Shown in pieces: positions 39,076-49,400 of a DNA stretch of 64,000 bases. The stretch covers positions 186,001-250,000 of the forward strand of contig JAIBBZ010000003.1 in NCBI GenBank assembly GCA_019694435.1, read 5' to 3'. The position numbers and the translations under genes are program-made. Source of the DNA: Pirellulales bacterium (GTDB lineage Bacteria > Planctomycetota > Planctomycetia > Pirellulales > JAEUIK01). Every line of letters starts with the position of its first letter. Position 1 is the stretch's first letter. The notes under the pieces were generated by a model, which saw only the letters and a program-made list of their open reading frames with translations, was not told where the DNA came from and ran no database searches.

Positions 39076-39396
39076 TCAACCGCGGTCTTCCCAGTCCATC
39101 ACGGTCACGCCGTCGATGCCGCCGTCAAGCAGCTCGATGATGGCGGCTTTGGCCACTTCATGCGCCGGGTGCGGGAGATAGCGATCGCGCGCCGCGAGGT
39201 CGGCAAACGTGATCACGAAGGCATGCGTGTGGCCGCGCTCGAGGCCCTCGACGCTGCAGCCGGCGCCGCCGGAAAAATCCTCGATGCCAGGAATCTGGGC
39301 CTGGAGCCCGCGCAACACGGCGAACATCTGCTCGATCTTGGCCGGCGGCGTATCCGACTTGAGCCGCATGAACACGGCATGTTTGATCCGCGGCAT
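39076..39396 (-). CDS. Dabb (stress-responsive alpha/beta barrel) protein
   Basis: The 106-residue product starts MPRIKHAVFMRLK, typical of the Dabb fold, and contains HTHAFVITFADLAARDRYLPHPAHEV, the conserved central strand and the YLPHPAH segment. Dabb proteins are small dimeric barrels; some act as cyclases or heme-binding proteins in other lineages, but most are unassigned. It lies 96 bases beyond selA on the same strand and may be transcribed with the sel operon, although a link to selenium is not implied by its sequence. Confidence 0.9.
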   Translation of the reverse strand: MPRIKHAVFMRLKSDTPPAKIEQMFAVLRGLQAQIPGIEDFSGGAGCSVEGLERGHTHAFVITFADLAARDRYLPHPAHEVAKAAIIELLDGGIDGVTVMDWEDRG

Positions 39397-39492
39397 GGGG
39401 AATTCCTGCAACGAGAGAATTGGAATGCGACGATGCTAGCCGGAATTCGAGCAACTCTCAATCGACTTCGAGCGGCACGACCGACCACGCGC

Positions 39493-40941
39493 TTAGGGCC
39501 GGTCGCGTTCGGCGCCGTTCGACGTCGCCGGAGCCAGGCCGCTGGCGACCGCCGCGGCCAGGGCCTCGTCTTGCGGCGGGAAGACCGTGCGAAGGTCGAG
39601 CAGCAATCGGCCCTGGTTGATGCGCCCCACGACGGCCGGAGTGCCCGTGCGCAGACGTTGGGCCAACGCATCGACGTGCCCGTCGCGCGGCACCACGGCC
39701 ACGCAACAAGTAGGGACCTGCTGGCCCGGAATCGAACCCCCGCCGAGGTAGGTCGCCTCGTCCACCGTCGTGACTTCGCGGGCCAGGTCAGCTCGGCGCA
39801 GCGTGTCGGCAATCTGGGCGGCGCGGCAGCGGAGTTGATCCAGGGGCTCGCCGAGGAGCTGGAACAGCGGGATCTCGCTCAGGGCCCGCGCCGGATTGCG
39901 GTACAGCCGCAGGGTGGCTTCCAACGCGGCCAGCGTCAGCTTGTCGACGCGCACCGCTCGCGCCATTGGATGCCGCGCGATACGGGCGATCAGTTCGCCG
40001 CGTCCGGCGAGAACGCCGCTTTGCGGCCCGCCGAGCAGTTTGTCGCCGCTGAACAACACCAAATCGGCGCCTTCGCGCAGACTGCGCGTGACAAGCGGTT
40101 CGTCGTGCAGGCCAAATCGGGCAAAGTCGATCAGGGCCCCGGAACCGAGATCGTGCAGCAGCGGTAGCCGGCGCTCGCGCGCCAGCGCGGCCAGCTCGCG
40201 CAGCGGCACGCTCTCGGTGAAACCCACCACCGAATAGTTGCTCGTATGCACCGCCAACAACGCGGCAGTGCACTCGCCAATTGCGTCGCGATAGTCGGCC
40301 AGTCGCGTCTTGTTGGTGGTGCCAACCTCGCGCAGCACCGCGCCGCTCGCGGCCATCACGTCGGGCAGCCGGTAACTGCCCCCGATCTCGATCAACTCGC
40401 CGCGCGAGACGATCACCTCGCGCCCCGCGGCCAGGGCAGCCAGTGCGAGCATCGTGGCCGCGGCGTTGTTGTTGACGACCAGCGCCGCTTCGGCCCCCGT
40501 CAGCTCGGCCAGCAGCCCCGCGACGGCCGCGACGCGCTGCGAACGCTCGCCGCTGAACAGATCGAGCTCGACGCTGGAGTAGTCGCGGGCCGCCTGCACG
40601 AGCGCTTCCGCGGCAACTTCAGCCAAGGGCGCGCGTCCCAGGCCAGTATGCAGCAAAATGCCGGTCGCATTGATCACCGGCCGCAACCGGGGCAACTCGG
40701 CGTCCGCCAGTCGTGCGGCGACGAGCTGCGGCACGGCCGCCGGATCGAGGGTGCCGCCGGGCGCCGTAAGGATCGATCGGCGCAGTTCCTCGAGTACGCC
40801 CCGCGCGGCGGCGACCACGGCCGGATGCCCGAGCCGTGCAACGAGCGGCTGCAGCGCAGCGTTGGCCAGCAGTTCGCCGACGCTCGGTAGCGCCCGCAAC
40901 TTTTCGGCACGACGCGGATCGAGTTCATGCTCGCGCTGCAT
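39493..40941 (-). CDS. selA: L-seryl-tRNA(Sec) selenium transferase
   Basis: The 482-residue PLP enzyme converts Ser-tRNA(Sec) to Sec-tRNA(Sec) with selenophosphate. Family markers are LRALPSVGELL near residue 15, INATGILLHTGLGRAPLAE near 90, VVNNNAAATML near 153, REVGTTNKTRLADY near 203 and SGDKLLGGPQSG with the PLP lysine near 301. Length matches the family. It is the last gene of selD-selB-selA (24 bases after selB). The tRNA it acts on, selC, is at 50620-50717. The ATG at 40941 fits the usual N-terminus. Confidence 0.98.
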   Translation of the reverse strand: MQREHELDPRRAEKLRALPSVGELLANAALQPLVARLGHPAVVAAARGVLEELRRSILTAPGGTLDPAAVPQLVAARLADAELPRLRPVINATGILLHTGLGRAPLAEVAAEALVQAARDYSSVELDLFSGERSQRVAAVAGLLAELTGAEAALVVNNNAAATMLALAALAAGREVIVSRGELIEIGGSYRLPDVMAASGAVLREVGTTNKTRLADYRDAIGECTAALLAVHTSNYSVVGFTESVPLRELAALARERRLPLLHDLGSGALIDFARFGLHDEPLVTRSLREGADLVLFSGDKLLGGPQSGVLAGRGELIARIARHPMARAVRVDKLTLAALEATLRLYRNPARALSEIPLFQLLGEPLDQLRCRAAQIADTLRRADLAREVTTVDEATYLGGGSIPGQQVPTCCVAVVPRDGHVDALAQRLRTGTPAVVGRINQGRLLLDLRTVFPPQDEALAAAVASGLAPATSNGAERDRP

Positions 40942-40965
40942 GGCCAGTTCCGATTCGAGGCAGCA

Positions 40966-42894
40966 TCACACGGCCGCGGGAGTCGCGGCCAGCCGCCGCA
41001 GGTCACCCTCGCGCCGCGTGAATCCCACGCGGTCGAAGTACTCACACAAGGGTACCGCATGCTTGCGGCTGATGCCCAAGCGATCCTTGATCTGGCTGAC
41101 CGTCAACCCGGCGCCGGCCAGATCCGGCAGGAGCAGTTCGCGCGCCCGGGCCTCGTGTTCGGCATGCACGAACAGCTCTCCCCCCAGATCGACCAGGTGC
41201 CCCTGCCCTGCGGCCAATTGCAGCAGTTGCGGTACGGCGTCGCGATTGCGCTTGGCGCCAGCCTGCAGCTCGGCGACCGTCGGCGGTTGCAGTCCGGCCT
41301 GGCGTATCGCTGCGACCAACTCGGCGAGCAGCTTCTGCTCGTTGCTCGTCAACCGCGGACCATGCGAGGCCAGCGCAATCCCCTTGGGAAGCACACGGAC
41401 ACGATGTCGCGCGACGAGCAGGTCGACCAGCGCCTCGACGATCGCGCGATCGCCCAAGCCGGCAAACCGCGCCACCAGCCGGCTGCGCTCGACCGCCACG
41501 GCCAACGGCTCGGCGGCATGCAGGTGCATCAGCGCCCCCTCGATGCGCTGCAAATACGTCTCGACCACCTCGCGATGCACGCGCAGATTGCGCGTTGGCG
41601 ACAGGGCGAGTATGAGCACCTCGCCCGACTCGATCAGGCGCGCGACGATTTCGCCGGGCCGCGCAATCCCGACCAGGCGGATCAGGTCCGCGTCGGCCCA
41701 GCAGCGCAAACCGCGAAAATAAATCGCCGCCGCCGCGCGTTTCAGGGGATCGCTGTCGCCCAGCGCGGCGAGCTGCGCACAAACCGCGGGGACATTACGC
41801 GGAATTCGCTCGGCCCCGGGGTCGAGCACGTGACCACCGCCGAGCGTCTCGGCCGGGCTTTCGCGCCGCAGCACCAGCGGCTGCCGCCAGGTCGCCACGA
41901 CCGGTTCGGCAAGCAGCAGTTGGATCAACCCTCGCTCGCCTGGGGCCAACACACTGACCTGGGGCAAACTCACCGTGGCCGACACCTCGGCGGTTCCCAC
42001 GTGCACCCGCAAACGTTCGCGATGTTGCAGCCCGCGTGCGGCGTGCCGCAACACTTGCGCCTCGACGCTCAGCAGCCGGCTGGGCACCAGGTGTCCCGGT
42101 GTGGCGAGCTCCTGCCCGCGCCGGATCTGATCGTGATGAACGCCAGCCAGGTTGACGGCGGCCCGCTGGCCGCGATGGACTTCGGCCACCGGCCGGTCGT
42201 GATTCTGCAAGCCGCGCACGCGCACGGCGACGCCGCCCGGTTCGATCACCAGCTCGTCGCCCAAACGGCAGACGCCGCTGGCTACGCTCCCGGTGACCAC
42301 CGTGCCGTGTCCGGCCACGGTAAACGCGCGATCGATCGCCATCCGGAAGGGAGCGGTCGCGTCCGGCACAACGCTGCGCGCCGCCGACGCGGCTGCCTCG
42401 GCCAGCGCGATGCGCAGAGCATCGAGGCCCGCGCCGGTCGCGCTGCTAACGCGGACGATGGGAGCTGCGCGCAGGAAACTATTGGCGACCAACGCGCGCA
42501 CCTCGGCTTCGACCAGCTCGATCCAAGCGGGCTCAACCAGATCGCACTTAGTCAGCGCGATCACCCCGGCCCGCGTGTCGAGCAGGCGCAGGATGTCGAC
42601 ATGCTCGCGCGTTTGTGCCTTGACCGATTCGTCGGCGCCGACGACCAACAGGGCCAGATCGATGCCCGTCGCGCCGGTGAGCATGTTGCGGATGAACCGC
42701 TCATGGCCCGGCACATCGACAACTCCCAGACAATACTCGCCGAGCTCGAGCCGCGCGAAACCGAGTTCGATCGTGATGCCGCGCCGCTTCTCTTCCGGCA
42801 GGCGATCGGTGTCGACGCCGGTCAACGCCCGGATGAGCGCCGTTTTGCCGTGATCGACGTGTCCGGCCGTGCCAAGAATGAGATCGATGCCCAT
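40966..42894 (-). CDS. selB: selenocysteine-specific elongation factor SelB
   Basis: The 642-residue GTPase delivers Sec-tRNA(Sec) to UGA codons that carry a SECIS hairpin. G1 GTAGHVDHGKTAL (residues 8-20), G2 KRRGITIELGFA, G3 DVPGHERFIRNML near 59 and G4 ALTKCDLVEP near 113 are intact. Translation-factor beta domains follow. The C-terminus (about 390-642) is made of winged-helix repeats that bind SECIS RNA (for example LSQIKDRLGISRKHAVPLCEYFDRVG-type). It lies nine bases after the selD fusion gene and 24 before selA, so the three form an operon. Confidence 0.98.
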   Translation of the reverse strand: MGIDLILGTAGHVDHGKTALIRALTGVDTDRLPEEKRRGITIELGFARLELGEYCLGVVDVPGHERFIRNMLTGATGIDLALLVVGADESVKAQTREHVDILRLLDTRAGVIALTKCDLVEPAWIELVEAEVRALVANSFLRAAPIVRVSSATGAGLDALRIALAEAAASAARSVVPDATAPFRMAIDRAFTVAGHGTVVTGSVASGVCRLGDELVIEPGGVAVRVRGLQNHDRPVAEVHRGQRAAVNLAGVHHDQIRRGQELATPGHLVPSRLLSVEAQVLRHAARGLQHRERLRVHVGTAEVSATVSLPQVSVLAPGERGLIQLLLAEPVVATWRQPLVLRRESPAETLGGGHVLDPGAERIPRNVPAVCAQLAALGDSDPLKRAAAAIYFRGLRCWADADLIRLVGIARPGEIVARLIESGEVLILALSPTRNLRVHREVVETYLQRIEGALMHLHAAEPLAVAVERSRLVARFAGLGDRAIVEALVDLLVARHRVRVLPKGIALASHGPRLTSNEQKLLAELVAAIRQAGLQPPTVAELQAGAKRNRDAVPQLLQLAAGQGHLVDLGGELFVHAEHEARARELLLPDLAGAGLTVSQIKDRLGISRKHAVPLCEYFDRVGFTRREGDLRRLAATPAAV

Positions 42895-42903
42895 GCCTCG
42901 ATT

Positions 42904-45120
42904 CTACTGGACGGTCAGCAGCGGCGTGGACGAGGGGGCGTCCCCGGCCCGGGAAACGACGCGTCCGATCTCCGCGGCCCGCATGCCCGTCTGCGCGGTG
43001 AACGCGCGGACGACCTCGTCGACCCGAGTCTCGGGCACCCCCAGCAGCAATCCACCTGAGGTTTGTGGGTCGAATAATAAGGCATAGCGCGGCAGGGCAA
43101 GCCGGTCCGGGGAGACCTGCATTTCGGCCTCGACCGCACGGTTGGCAGGCAACAGCGTGCTGGCCACTCCGGCGGCCGAGAGCTCTTCTGCGCCCGGAAG
43201 CACGGGCACTTCGTCCAGGTAGATCTCGGCCGCCAGCCGACTGGACCGCAGCATCTCGAGCAAGTGCCCCGCGAGGCCGAACCCCGTTACATCGGTCATC
43301 CCGGCGACATCGCAGCGTTCGAAGATTCCGCTGGGGGGTTGGTTGCTGGCGACCAGCATCTCGACCAGCGCCGCATACCAGGCGGCCCGGCAGCGGGCCT
43401 GCATGTGCGCCGCGAGCAAGACGCCGGTCCCCAACGGTTTGGTCAACACCAGCCGATCACCGGCACGCAGGTGACCTTTCAACCGCGGATGGGACGCGGC
43501 GCGAGCGAGCACCGTAAAGCCGAGCGTGGTCTGCGGACCCTCGATGGTGTGTCCGCCGACAAGCGTGGCCCCCATGCCGCGCAGCTCAGCCAGCCCTCCG
43601 GCCAGCAGTTCGTAGAGCAATTGTTCCTGACGTGCTTCGGGGCCGGGCGGAATCGTGGCCAGCGCCAATGCTGCCAGCGGCTGTCCGCCCGAGGCGAACA
43701 CGTCGCTGGCCGCATGTTGTGCCGCCACGCGGCCGACCAGGTAAGGATCGTCGACAAACGCGGCAAAGAAATCCGCCGTGACGAGCAACGGGCCCGGCTC
43801 GACCTGCAAGACGGCCGCATCGTCGGGGCGGTCCAGCCCCACCAAGACGTCGGGACGCACCGGTACTTCGAGCCGCGCAAGCGTGCGCGCCAGTACACGA
43901 CCGGCAACCTTGCCCCCGCAACCGGTGCAACGTGGTTGCGCGCCGCGCGCGACCAAGGCTTCGTCTTGCATCGAGGGCGACTGGTAGTCCTGATGCATCG
44001 ACATGAAGCGGCGATCGATCCGGTCCTTGAGCCGCCAACACCAGCGGCCCTCGGCCGACCAACCGCGGTAGTCGAGAATCGCCTCGCCGTCGCCGGTCGA
44101 GACCAGCTTCAGAAACCCGCGCTGCGGGCGATACGCCGCCAGGGGCAAGCCGCCGGACAGACGGCCCAGATTCTCCCACAGCACGGGACCTTGCCGCACG
44201 GCGTAAACCCCGGCCTTCGGCGCTGGCCCCGCGGCCAACGTGCCGCAATCGCCGACGGCGAAGATGGGGGCTTCGGCCACGGTTTGCAACGTAGGCCGTG
44301 TCAGCAAGAAACCGCGTTCGTCGGTCGGCAGGCTCAAACACTTCAACAATGGCGGAGCGGCCGCACTCGTGGCCCAGAGCACCACATCGGCCGGCACGCG
44401 CGTGCCGTCGTCGAGCCGCAGCGCGTCGGGATCGATCGCTACGACCTGGCGACCGAGGATTATTTGCGCCCCGCTGCGCTGCAGCCGGCGCGCGAGGCGG
44501 GCAGCGGCACCCGGCGAAAGATCGCGAACCGGTGCCGCGTGCCGGTCGATCACCGTCAACGTCGATTCGCGGCCGGCGAAGTGCCGCCGCAGGTAGGCGG
44601 GCATCCCCATTGCGATCTCGGCGCCCGCCACGCCGGCGCCAACCACGACGATCTTCACGGTTTGCCCCGGCAACGCCACGTCGTTGAGACGCGCGTGCAG
44701 CCGAGGCAGAAACGTCTGCATTGGCTTGATCGGCACGACCGCGGCCGGCGGTTCGTCGAACAGGCCCTCGGCGCGCGGAACCGAGCCGATGCCGATCGAC
44801 AGCACGTCGAACGGCACATCGGGCCGATTGGCCAGTTGCAACCTCTGCCCCGCTACGTCGAGCCCGGTAACCTCGGCGCAAAGCAGCCGCGCACCGACCG
44901 AGGCGCACAGCCGAACCAGGTCGATCTCCATCGCTTCCGGCTCGTACAGGCCGGCGAGCGTGCCCGGCAGCATCCCCGAATAGGTGGCCGTTGGAAAACG
45001 GCTGATACAGGTCAGCCGGGCGTCGGCGAGCGGCGACATCCGCCAGCGGCGCAACACATGCGTGTGGGTGTGGCCGGCTCCCAGCAGGACGATCTCGCGT
45101 TGCGGCAGCCGCGCTTGCAT
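42904..45120 (-). CDS. selD: selenophosphate synthetase fused to an N-terminal NDH-like flavoprotein
   Basis: The 738-residue fusion has two parts. Residues 1-385 are a pyridine-nucleotide-disulfide/NADH-dehydrogenase-like FAD protein of the kind known as an N-terminal partner to SelD: IVLLGAGHTHTHVLRRW at the start, VVVGAGVAGAEIAMG near 155 and FAVGDCGTLA near 300. Residues about 390-738 are SelD, which makes selenophosphate from selenide and ATP. Its N-terminal active site is CTGCGGKV with Cys398, Cys401 and Lys404, so Cys rather than Sec is used. TADFFAAFVDDPYLVGRVAAQH, FDPQTSGGLLLGV and other AIRS-fold motifs follow. It is the first gene of the sel operon. The electron acceptor and purpose of the flavoprotein half are unknown. 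Confidence 0.95.
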   Translation of the reverse strand: MQARLPQREIVLLGAGHTHTHVLRRWRMSPLADARLTCISRFPTATYSGMLPGTLAGLYEPEAMEIDLVRLCASVGARLLCAEVTGLDVAGQRLQLANRPDVPFDVLSIGIGSVPRAEGLFDEPPAAVVPIKPMQTFLPRLHARLNDVALPGQTVKIVVVGAGVAGAEIAMGMPAYLRRHFAGRESTLTVIDRHAAPVRDLSPGAAARLARRLQRSGAQIILGRQVVAIDPDALRLDDGTRVPADVVLWATSAAAPPLLKCLSLPTDERGFLLTRPTLQTVAEAPIFAVGDCGTLAAGPAPKAGVYAVRQGPVLWENLGRLSGGLPLAAYRPQRGFLKLVSTGDGEAILDYRGWSAEGRWCWRLKDRIDRRFMSMHQDYQSPSMQDEALVARGAQPRCTGCGGKVAGRVLARTLARLEVPVRPDVLVGLDRPDDAAVLQVEPGPLLVTADFFAAFVDDPYLVGRVAAQHAASDVFASGGQPLAALALATIPPGPEARQEQLLYELLAGGLAELRGMGATLVGGHTIEGPQTTLGFTVLARAASHPRLKGHLRAGDRLVLTKPLGTGVLLAAHMQARCRAAWYAALVEMLVASNQPPSGIFERCDVAGMTDVTGFGLAGHLLEMLRSSRLAAEIYLDEVPVLPGAEELSAAGVASTLLPANRAVEAEMQVSPDRLALPRYALLFDPQTSGGLLLGVPETRVDEVVRAFTAQTGMRAAEIGRVVSRAGDAPSSTPLLTVQ

Positions 45121-45228
45121 TCAGTCGGCGACAATGAGGGGACAGCGGGGGCTTTTCCCATCATAGAAGCGCGCCGTGCACGTCGCCAAGAATGCCGTGA
45201 ACCGAGCCGTGTCGTGCGGAACGCCGCG

Positions 45229-45717
45229 CTAGAACGTCTCGTCGCCGGGGCGCGGCTGGCCGATCCAATCCTTGAGGGTTTGCGGCTGCTGCGGCTCCGG
45301 TTCTTCTTGACCGAACATCGAGGAGAACCACGACCCCTGCGATTCCTGCTTCGACGACTTATGCGCTTTCTTGGTCGTCTTCTTCGTGTGGGTCTCGGGT
45401 GTCCAGCGAGGATACCGGCTCGTCGAAGTCTCCTTCTTCGAGAACGACAAGGCATTGCCGGTGCGAGTAAAGAAATTGCGCGTGCTCGTGCCCATCCGTG
45501 CAAACAGCGAGGGCTGCTTTTTCGCGGCCGGTCGCTTTGGCGCAGGCGTCTTGGGCGCCGACTCGGGCGCAGCATCGGGAATGTCGTCGCCGCTCGTGTC
45601 AGGGACTTCTTCCTCGGTAGCGCCGAATGGCCACCATCCGCCCCCTTCTGCGCGTGCCGGTTCGACGAACTGTCCCAACAGCAAAACGCCGAGCAGCAAT
45701 AGGACCGTAGCCTTCAC
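45229..45717 (-). CDS. small secreted Lys/Pro-rich protein
   Basis: The 162-residue product starts at GTG 45717, chosen because a strong GGAGG (45728-45724 on the minus strand) stands seven bases before it and a signal peptide (ATVLLLLGVLLLGQFVEPARA) follows at once. The mature part is short: WWPFGATEEE, a Pro/Ala/Lys-rich linker, FARMGTSTRNFFTRTGNALSF, and a Lys/Ser/Gln-rich end. Proteins with this WWPF and FxxxGxxxxNFFxxT pattern occur in planctomycetes without a role. It lies upstream of the sel operon on the same strand, with about 108 bases between. Confidence 0.75.
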   Translation of the reverse strand: MKATVLLLLGVLLLGQFVEPARAEGGGWWPFGATEEEVPDTSGDDIPDAAPESAPKTPAPKRPAAKKQPSLFARMGTSTRNFFTRTGNALSFSKKETSTSRYPRWTPETHTKKTTKKAHKSSKQESQGSWFSSMFGQEEPEPQQPQTLKDWIGQPRPGDETF

Positions 45718-45899
45718 GGGTACGACCTCCGAAAGGTTCATGGGCGAATGCCCGGGGCCGAAAGGCTGCACGCGGCGGCCCACGCCGCCGATGCAGGCCG
45801 GAGAGAATGCCGAACCGCAGGCGGCCTGTCCAGAGCGGTTCGCGAGGCGCACCGCGCGCGAGCATGCAGCTAGCACGCAACGGGAATGCACCTGGACCG

Positions 45900-45933
45900 A
45901 AAAAAATAGCGCCGGGAAGAAATCCTGGCGCCT
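45900..45933 (-). terminator. intrinsic terminator of the 79-residue protein gene
   Basis: On the minus strand AGGCGCCAGGA (45933-45923) pairs with TCCCGGCGCT (45917-45908), one base mismatched, around a short loop, and is followed by A then seven T residues (45906-45900). It lies 59 bases past the stop at 45992. Confidence 0.75.
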
Positions 45934-45991
45934 GATCACATGTTCGGAGAATCCGCCTTCGCGAAGGCGGCTTGCGAAACAGCAGCAGCCG

Positions 45992-46231
45992 CTATTGGGC
46001 GGCTGCGACCTTGCGCGAACGCTTCGGCTTGGCCGGCTTCTCGGCGTCGCCATTCTTGGCGGCGAAGATCCGGCGGATCTCATCCAGCTCGGTGCTCAAG
46101 CGATGACGCAACGGGCTCTCGGCCCGCAGTTCCTCGAGCAAGGCCTCGGCCCTTTCGAACTTCTCGAGTGACGCCGCACCACCTTGAAACAACTTATGCC
46201 AGCTACGCGAGACCTCTTGTTCGGTTAGCAC
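45992..46231 (-). CDS. small conserved-looking protein of unknown function
   Basis: The 79-residue product starts at GTG 46231 with AAGGTG a few bases upstream. It has a helical, acidic-basic sequence (QEVSRSWHKLFQGGAASL, ERAEALLEELRAESPLRHRL, ELDEIRRIF) and ends in a Lys/Arg-rich tail (AEKPAKPKRSRKVAAAQ). No signal peptide, so cytoplasmic. The clean intrinsic terminator behind it and good ribosome site argue that it is real. I do not recognise the family; the basic tail could bind nucleic acid, which is only a guess. Confidence 0.65.
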   Translation of the reverse strand: MLTEQEVSRSWHKLFQGGAASLEKFERAEALLEELRAESPLRHRLSTELDEIRRIFAAKNGDAEKPAKPKRSRKVAAAQ

Positions 46232-46431
46232 AATTCACCTTCTTGCCCGCGGCCCGTGAAACTCTCGCAACTCGCTCCACTTCAATTCTAAATTGTAGCG
46301 CGCGGCACGCAAGAGCGAAACGTCGCACTTCGGCGCCACTTGGCAGGCGAATGACCGTCGAAGCGCGCAAAAATCCGCCAAGGTTCGCCCAGTTTACCTG
46401 TGGGGTCATCGAACGACGGCAACGCTCTGTG

Positions 46432-49400
46432 CTAGTTGCGCGACGCCTCGGCCGCCCGCAGATGCGACAAATTGGGCGCCGAGATCTCGGATTCAGGAGC
46501 CGTTTCGCCATCGCCGGTCAACCGCGCCAGCTCTTCCGCCACGGCCGCCACGGTCGCGCGAATCTGATGCTCGCGATGCAAGCTGGTGAGAAAGAACCGC
46601 AAACGCGCCGCGCTTTCTTCCACGGCCGGATAGACGATCGGCTGCACGTTGATCCCGCGTCCGCGCAACGCATGCGACAGGCGCAAGGCCAGCACCGAGT
46701 TGCCGACGATCACCGGTACGATCGGGGTCCCGTCGCTGAGGCCGGTGTTCAAGCCACGGGCCCGGGCCAGCTCCAGGAACAAGCGCGCGTTGTCGCGCAA
46801 TGTCGCCACGCGCTGGGGTTCGCGCGCCAGAATTCGCAACGACTCCAACGCCGCCGCCGCATTGGGCGGGGTCATGCCGACGCTGAACACAAAGCCCGGC
46901 GCCGTGTACTTCAAGTACTCGACCACCGCGCGGCTGCCGGCGATGTAGCCGCCGCAACTGCCGTAGGACTTGCTCAGCGTGCCCATCCAGAAGTCGACGT
47001 TGCCGGGATCGACGCCGAAATGCTCGCCGGCGCCACGGCCCGTGGCGCCGAGCGTGCCGGCCGAATGCGCCTCGTCGACCAGCAGGTAGGCCTTGTGCCG
47101 GCGCTTCACCTCGACGAACTCAGGCAGCGGGGCGATGTCGCCGTCCATGCTGTAAGCACCTTCGATCGCCACCAGCACCCGGCGATACTCGCCGCGCACG
47201 TCGGCCAGCAGCTTGTCCAGGGCCCGCCAGTCGTTATGCGGGAAGCTGCGCCGCTTGGCGCCCGACAACTTGCAACCTTGCACGATGCTGTTGTGGGCCA
47301 AGGCGTCGTGCACGACCAGATCCGGCGCGCCGAACAGGTGGCCGATCACGGTTTCGTTCGTCGCGTGGCCGCCGACCAGCACGATCGCATCCTCGACGCC
47401 CACGAACTCGGCGATCGCCTGCTCGAGCTGGCGATGCAACGGCTTCTCGCCCGATACCAGCCGGCTGGCCGAGACCGAGGTGCCATAGCGGTCGATCGCC
47501 GCCTTGGCCGCCTGGGCCACGCGCGGGTCGCCCGACATGCCCAGGTAGTTGTAGCTGGAGAAATTGATCAACTCGCGGCCGCCAACCACGGTCGTGTCGT
47601 TCGTCACGCGCTCGTGTGGGTTGAAATAGGGATTCCCCATGCCGAGCGAATCGAGCAGACCCAGGTCCTCGCGCAGCGCCTGGTACTCGGGCGACAGCTC
47701 GAAGCGGTAGCAACTCTCCGGCAAATCGGCGACGCTCCGCGCAGCGCGGGCCGGCTGGGAGAGGAGGTGCTCGTGAACCGCGGTGATCACTTCGGACACG
47801 GTCTCGAGTTGCCCGGCGATATCCTCGGGAAACCGCCGCTCGAACCGCTCCTCGACCTTGGCCAGGAGCTGCACCCGCTCCAACGAATCGATACCCAGAT
47901 CGGCCAATTGCATGCCGAGCGTCAGCTCGCGCGCGCGATCGCCGAGTAGCTCGCGCAAGACCACGAACACACGGTCGGAGATCTCTTCGTCGCTGGTGCC
48001 GGCCTTGGCCGCGTGAACTTCGCCGTTGAGTGCGTGACCGTTGGCGTGCGGTTTGTGCGCGTGGCCGTTGGTCGCGCGGCCATGGGCCGCATGTTGCGTC
48101 GTTTCTCCAGCTGCGCTCGGCGTCGCGGCCGCCTGCATAGGTTCGACCTGCGGACGCTTGATCGGCTCCGCGGCGCCGGCCTGTGCTTTGCGGGCCGCTG
48201 CCGCGCGTTCGGGCGTGGCGAGGGGCGATTCTTCCTCGTCGAGGCGTGACCACTGGTAAAACGCATCGAGCTCGCCCGCCAGGTAGGCCGCGCGGCATGC
48301 ATGGCGCTGAATCTTGCCGCTCGAGGTCTTGGGAATGCTCCCCGGCTTGAGCAAGACGATCGCATCGAGCATCAACTCGTGCTCGCGCGCCACGGCATGA
48401 CGCACCGCGTCAGCCGCGGCGGGGGCGTCCTGGCGCCGCGTGCGCTCGACCTCGATCGCCAGCACGAGCCGTTGCGAGCCGTTTTCCGGCACGTCGAACG
48501 CGGCGGCCGCACCCTGCCGCAGAGCCGCGTGGGCCAGCTCGGCCGATTGCTCGATGTCCTGCGGATAGTGATTCAAACCGCGAACGATGATCAAGTCCTT
48601 GAGACGCCCGGTGACGAACAATTCGCCCTGAGCGAAGAACCCCAGGTCGCCGGTCCGCAGGTAGGGCCCGGTGCCGTCGGCCAAGTAGTTGCCAAACGTG
48701 CGCCCCTGTTCGTCCGGGCGCTGCCAGTAGCCTTGGGCGATGCTTGGCCCGGCGGCCCAAATCTCGCCGATGTGGCCTTCGGCGACGGGCGTGAGCGTCT
48801 CCGGATCGACGATCAACACTGTCTGGTCAGGAATCGCTTCGCCCGAGCTAACGAGCTCGCGAATCGAGGCCGATTCCTCGTCGGCCAGTTGAGTCCGGCG
48901 GTGTTCGAGCGCGGCCGCGTCGAAACCGAGCACCAGCGGTCGGCGCTGCACGTATCCACCAGTCACGATCAGCGTGCCTTCGGCGAGGCCGTAACAAGGA
49001 TAGAACGCCTCGGGCCGGAACCCGCAAGGCGCGAAGCGTTCGGCAAAGGCCCGCAAGGTTTCGGCGCGCACTGGTTCGGCGCCGTTGAACGCCACGCGCC
49101 AACTGCTCAGATCGAGCTCGCGCAGCTCTTCGTCCGTGGTCTTGCGCAGGCACAACTCGTAAGCAAAATTCGGCGCGCCGCTCGTAGTACCGCGATAGCG
49201 CGAGATCGCTTGCAGCCAGCGCACCGGCTTTTGCAAGAATGCCATCGGCGACATGAACACGTTCGGACGCCCGGCATACAGCGGCTGCAGGATGCCGCCG
49301 ATCAGGCCCATGTCGTGATACGACGGCAACCAGTACACGCCCGAACCGCTGCGCGTGTGCTCGAACAGATGATGGATGGCCGCCGAGTTGTGCAGCAAAT

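Noticed and set aside
42904-45120. SelD using selenocysteine at its active site
   Set aside because: The active-site region has Cys codons TGC at both positions (CTGCGGKV), with no in-frame TGA.
43264-45702. 812-codon frame antisense to selD, and similar long frames antisense to selB, the FAAL fusion and the porin/deacetylase region
   Set aside because: They mirror real genes, change composition when the sense gene ends, and contain no recognisable domain.
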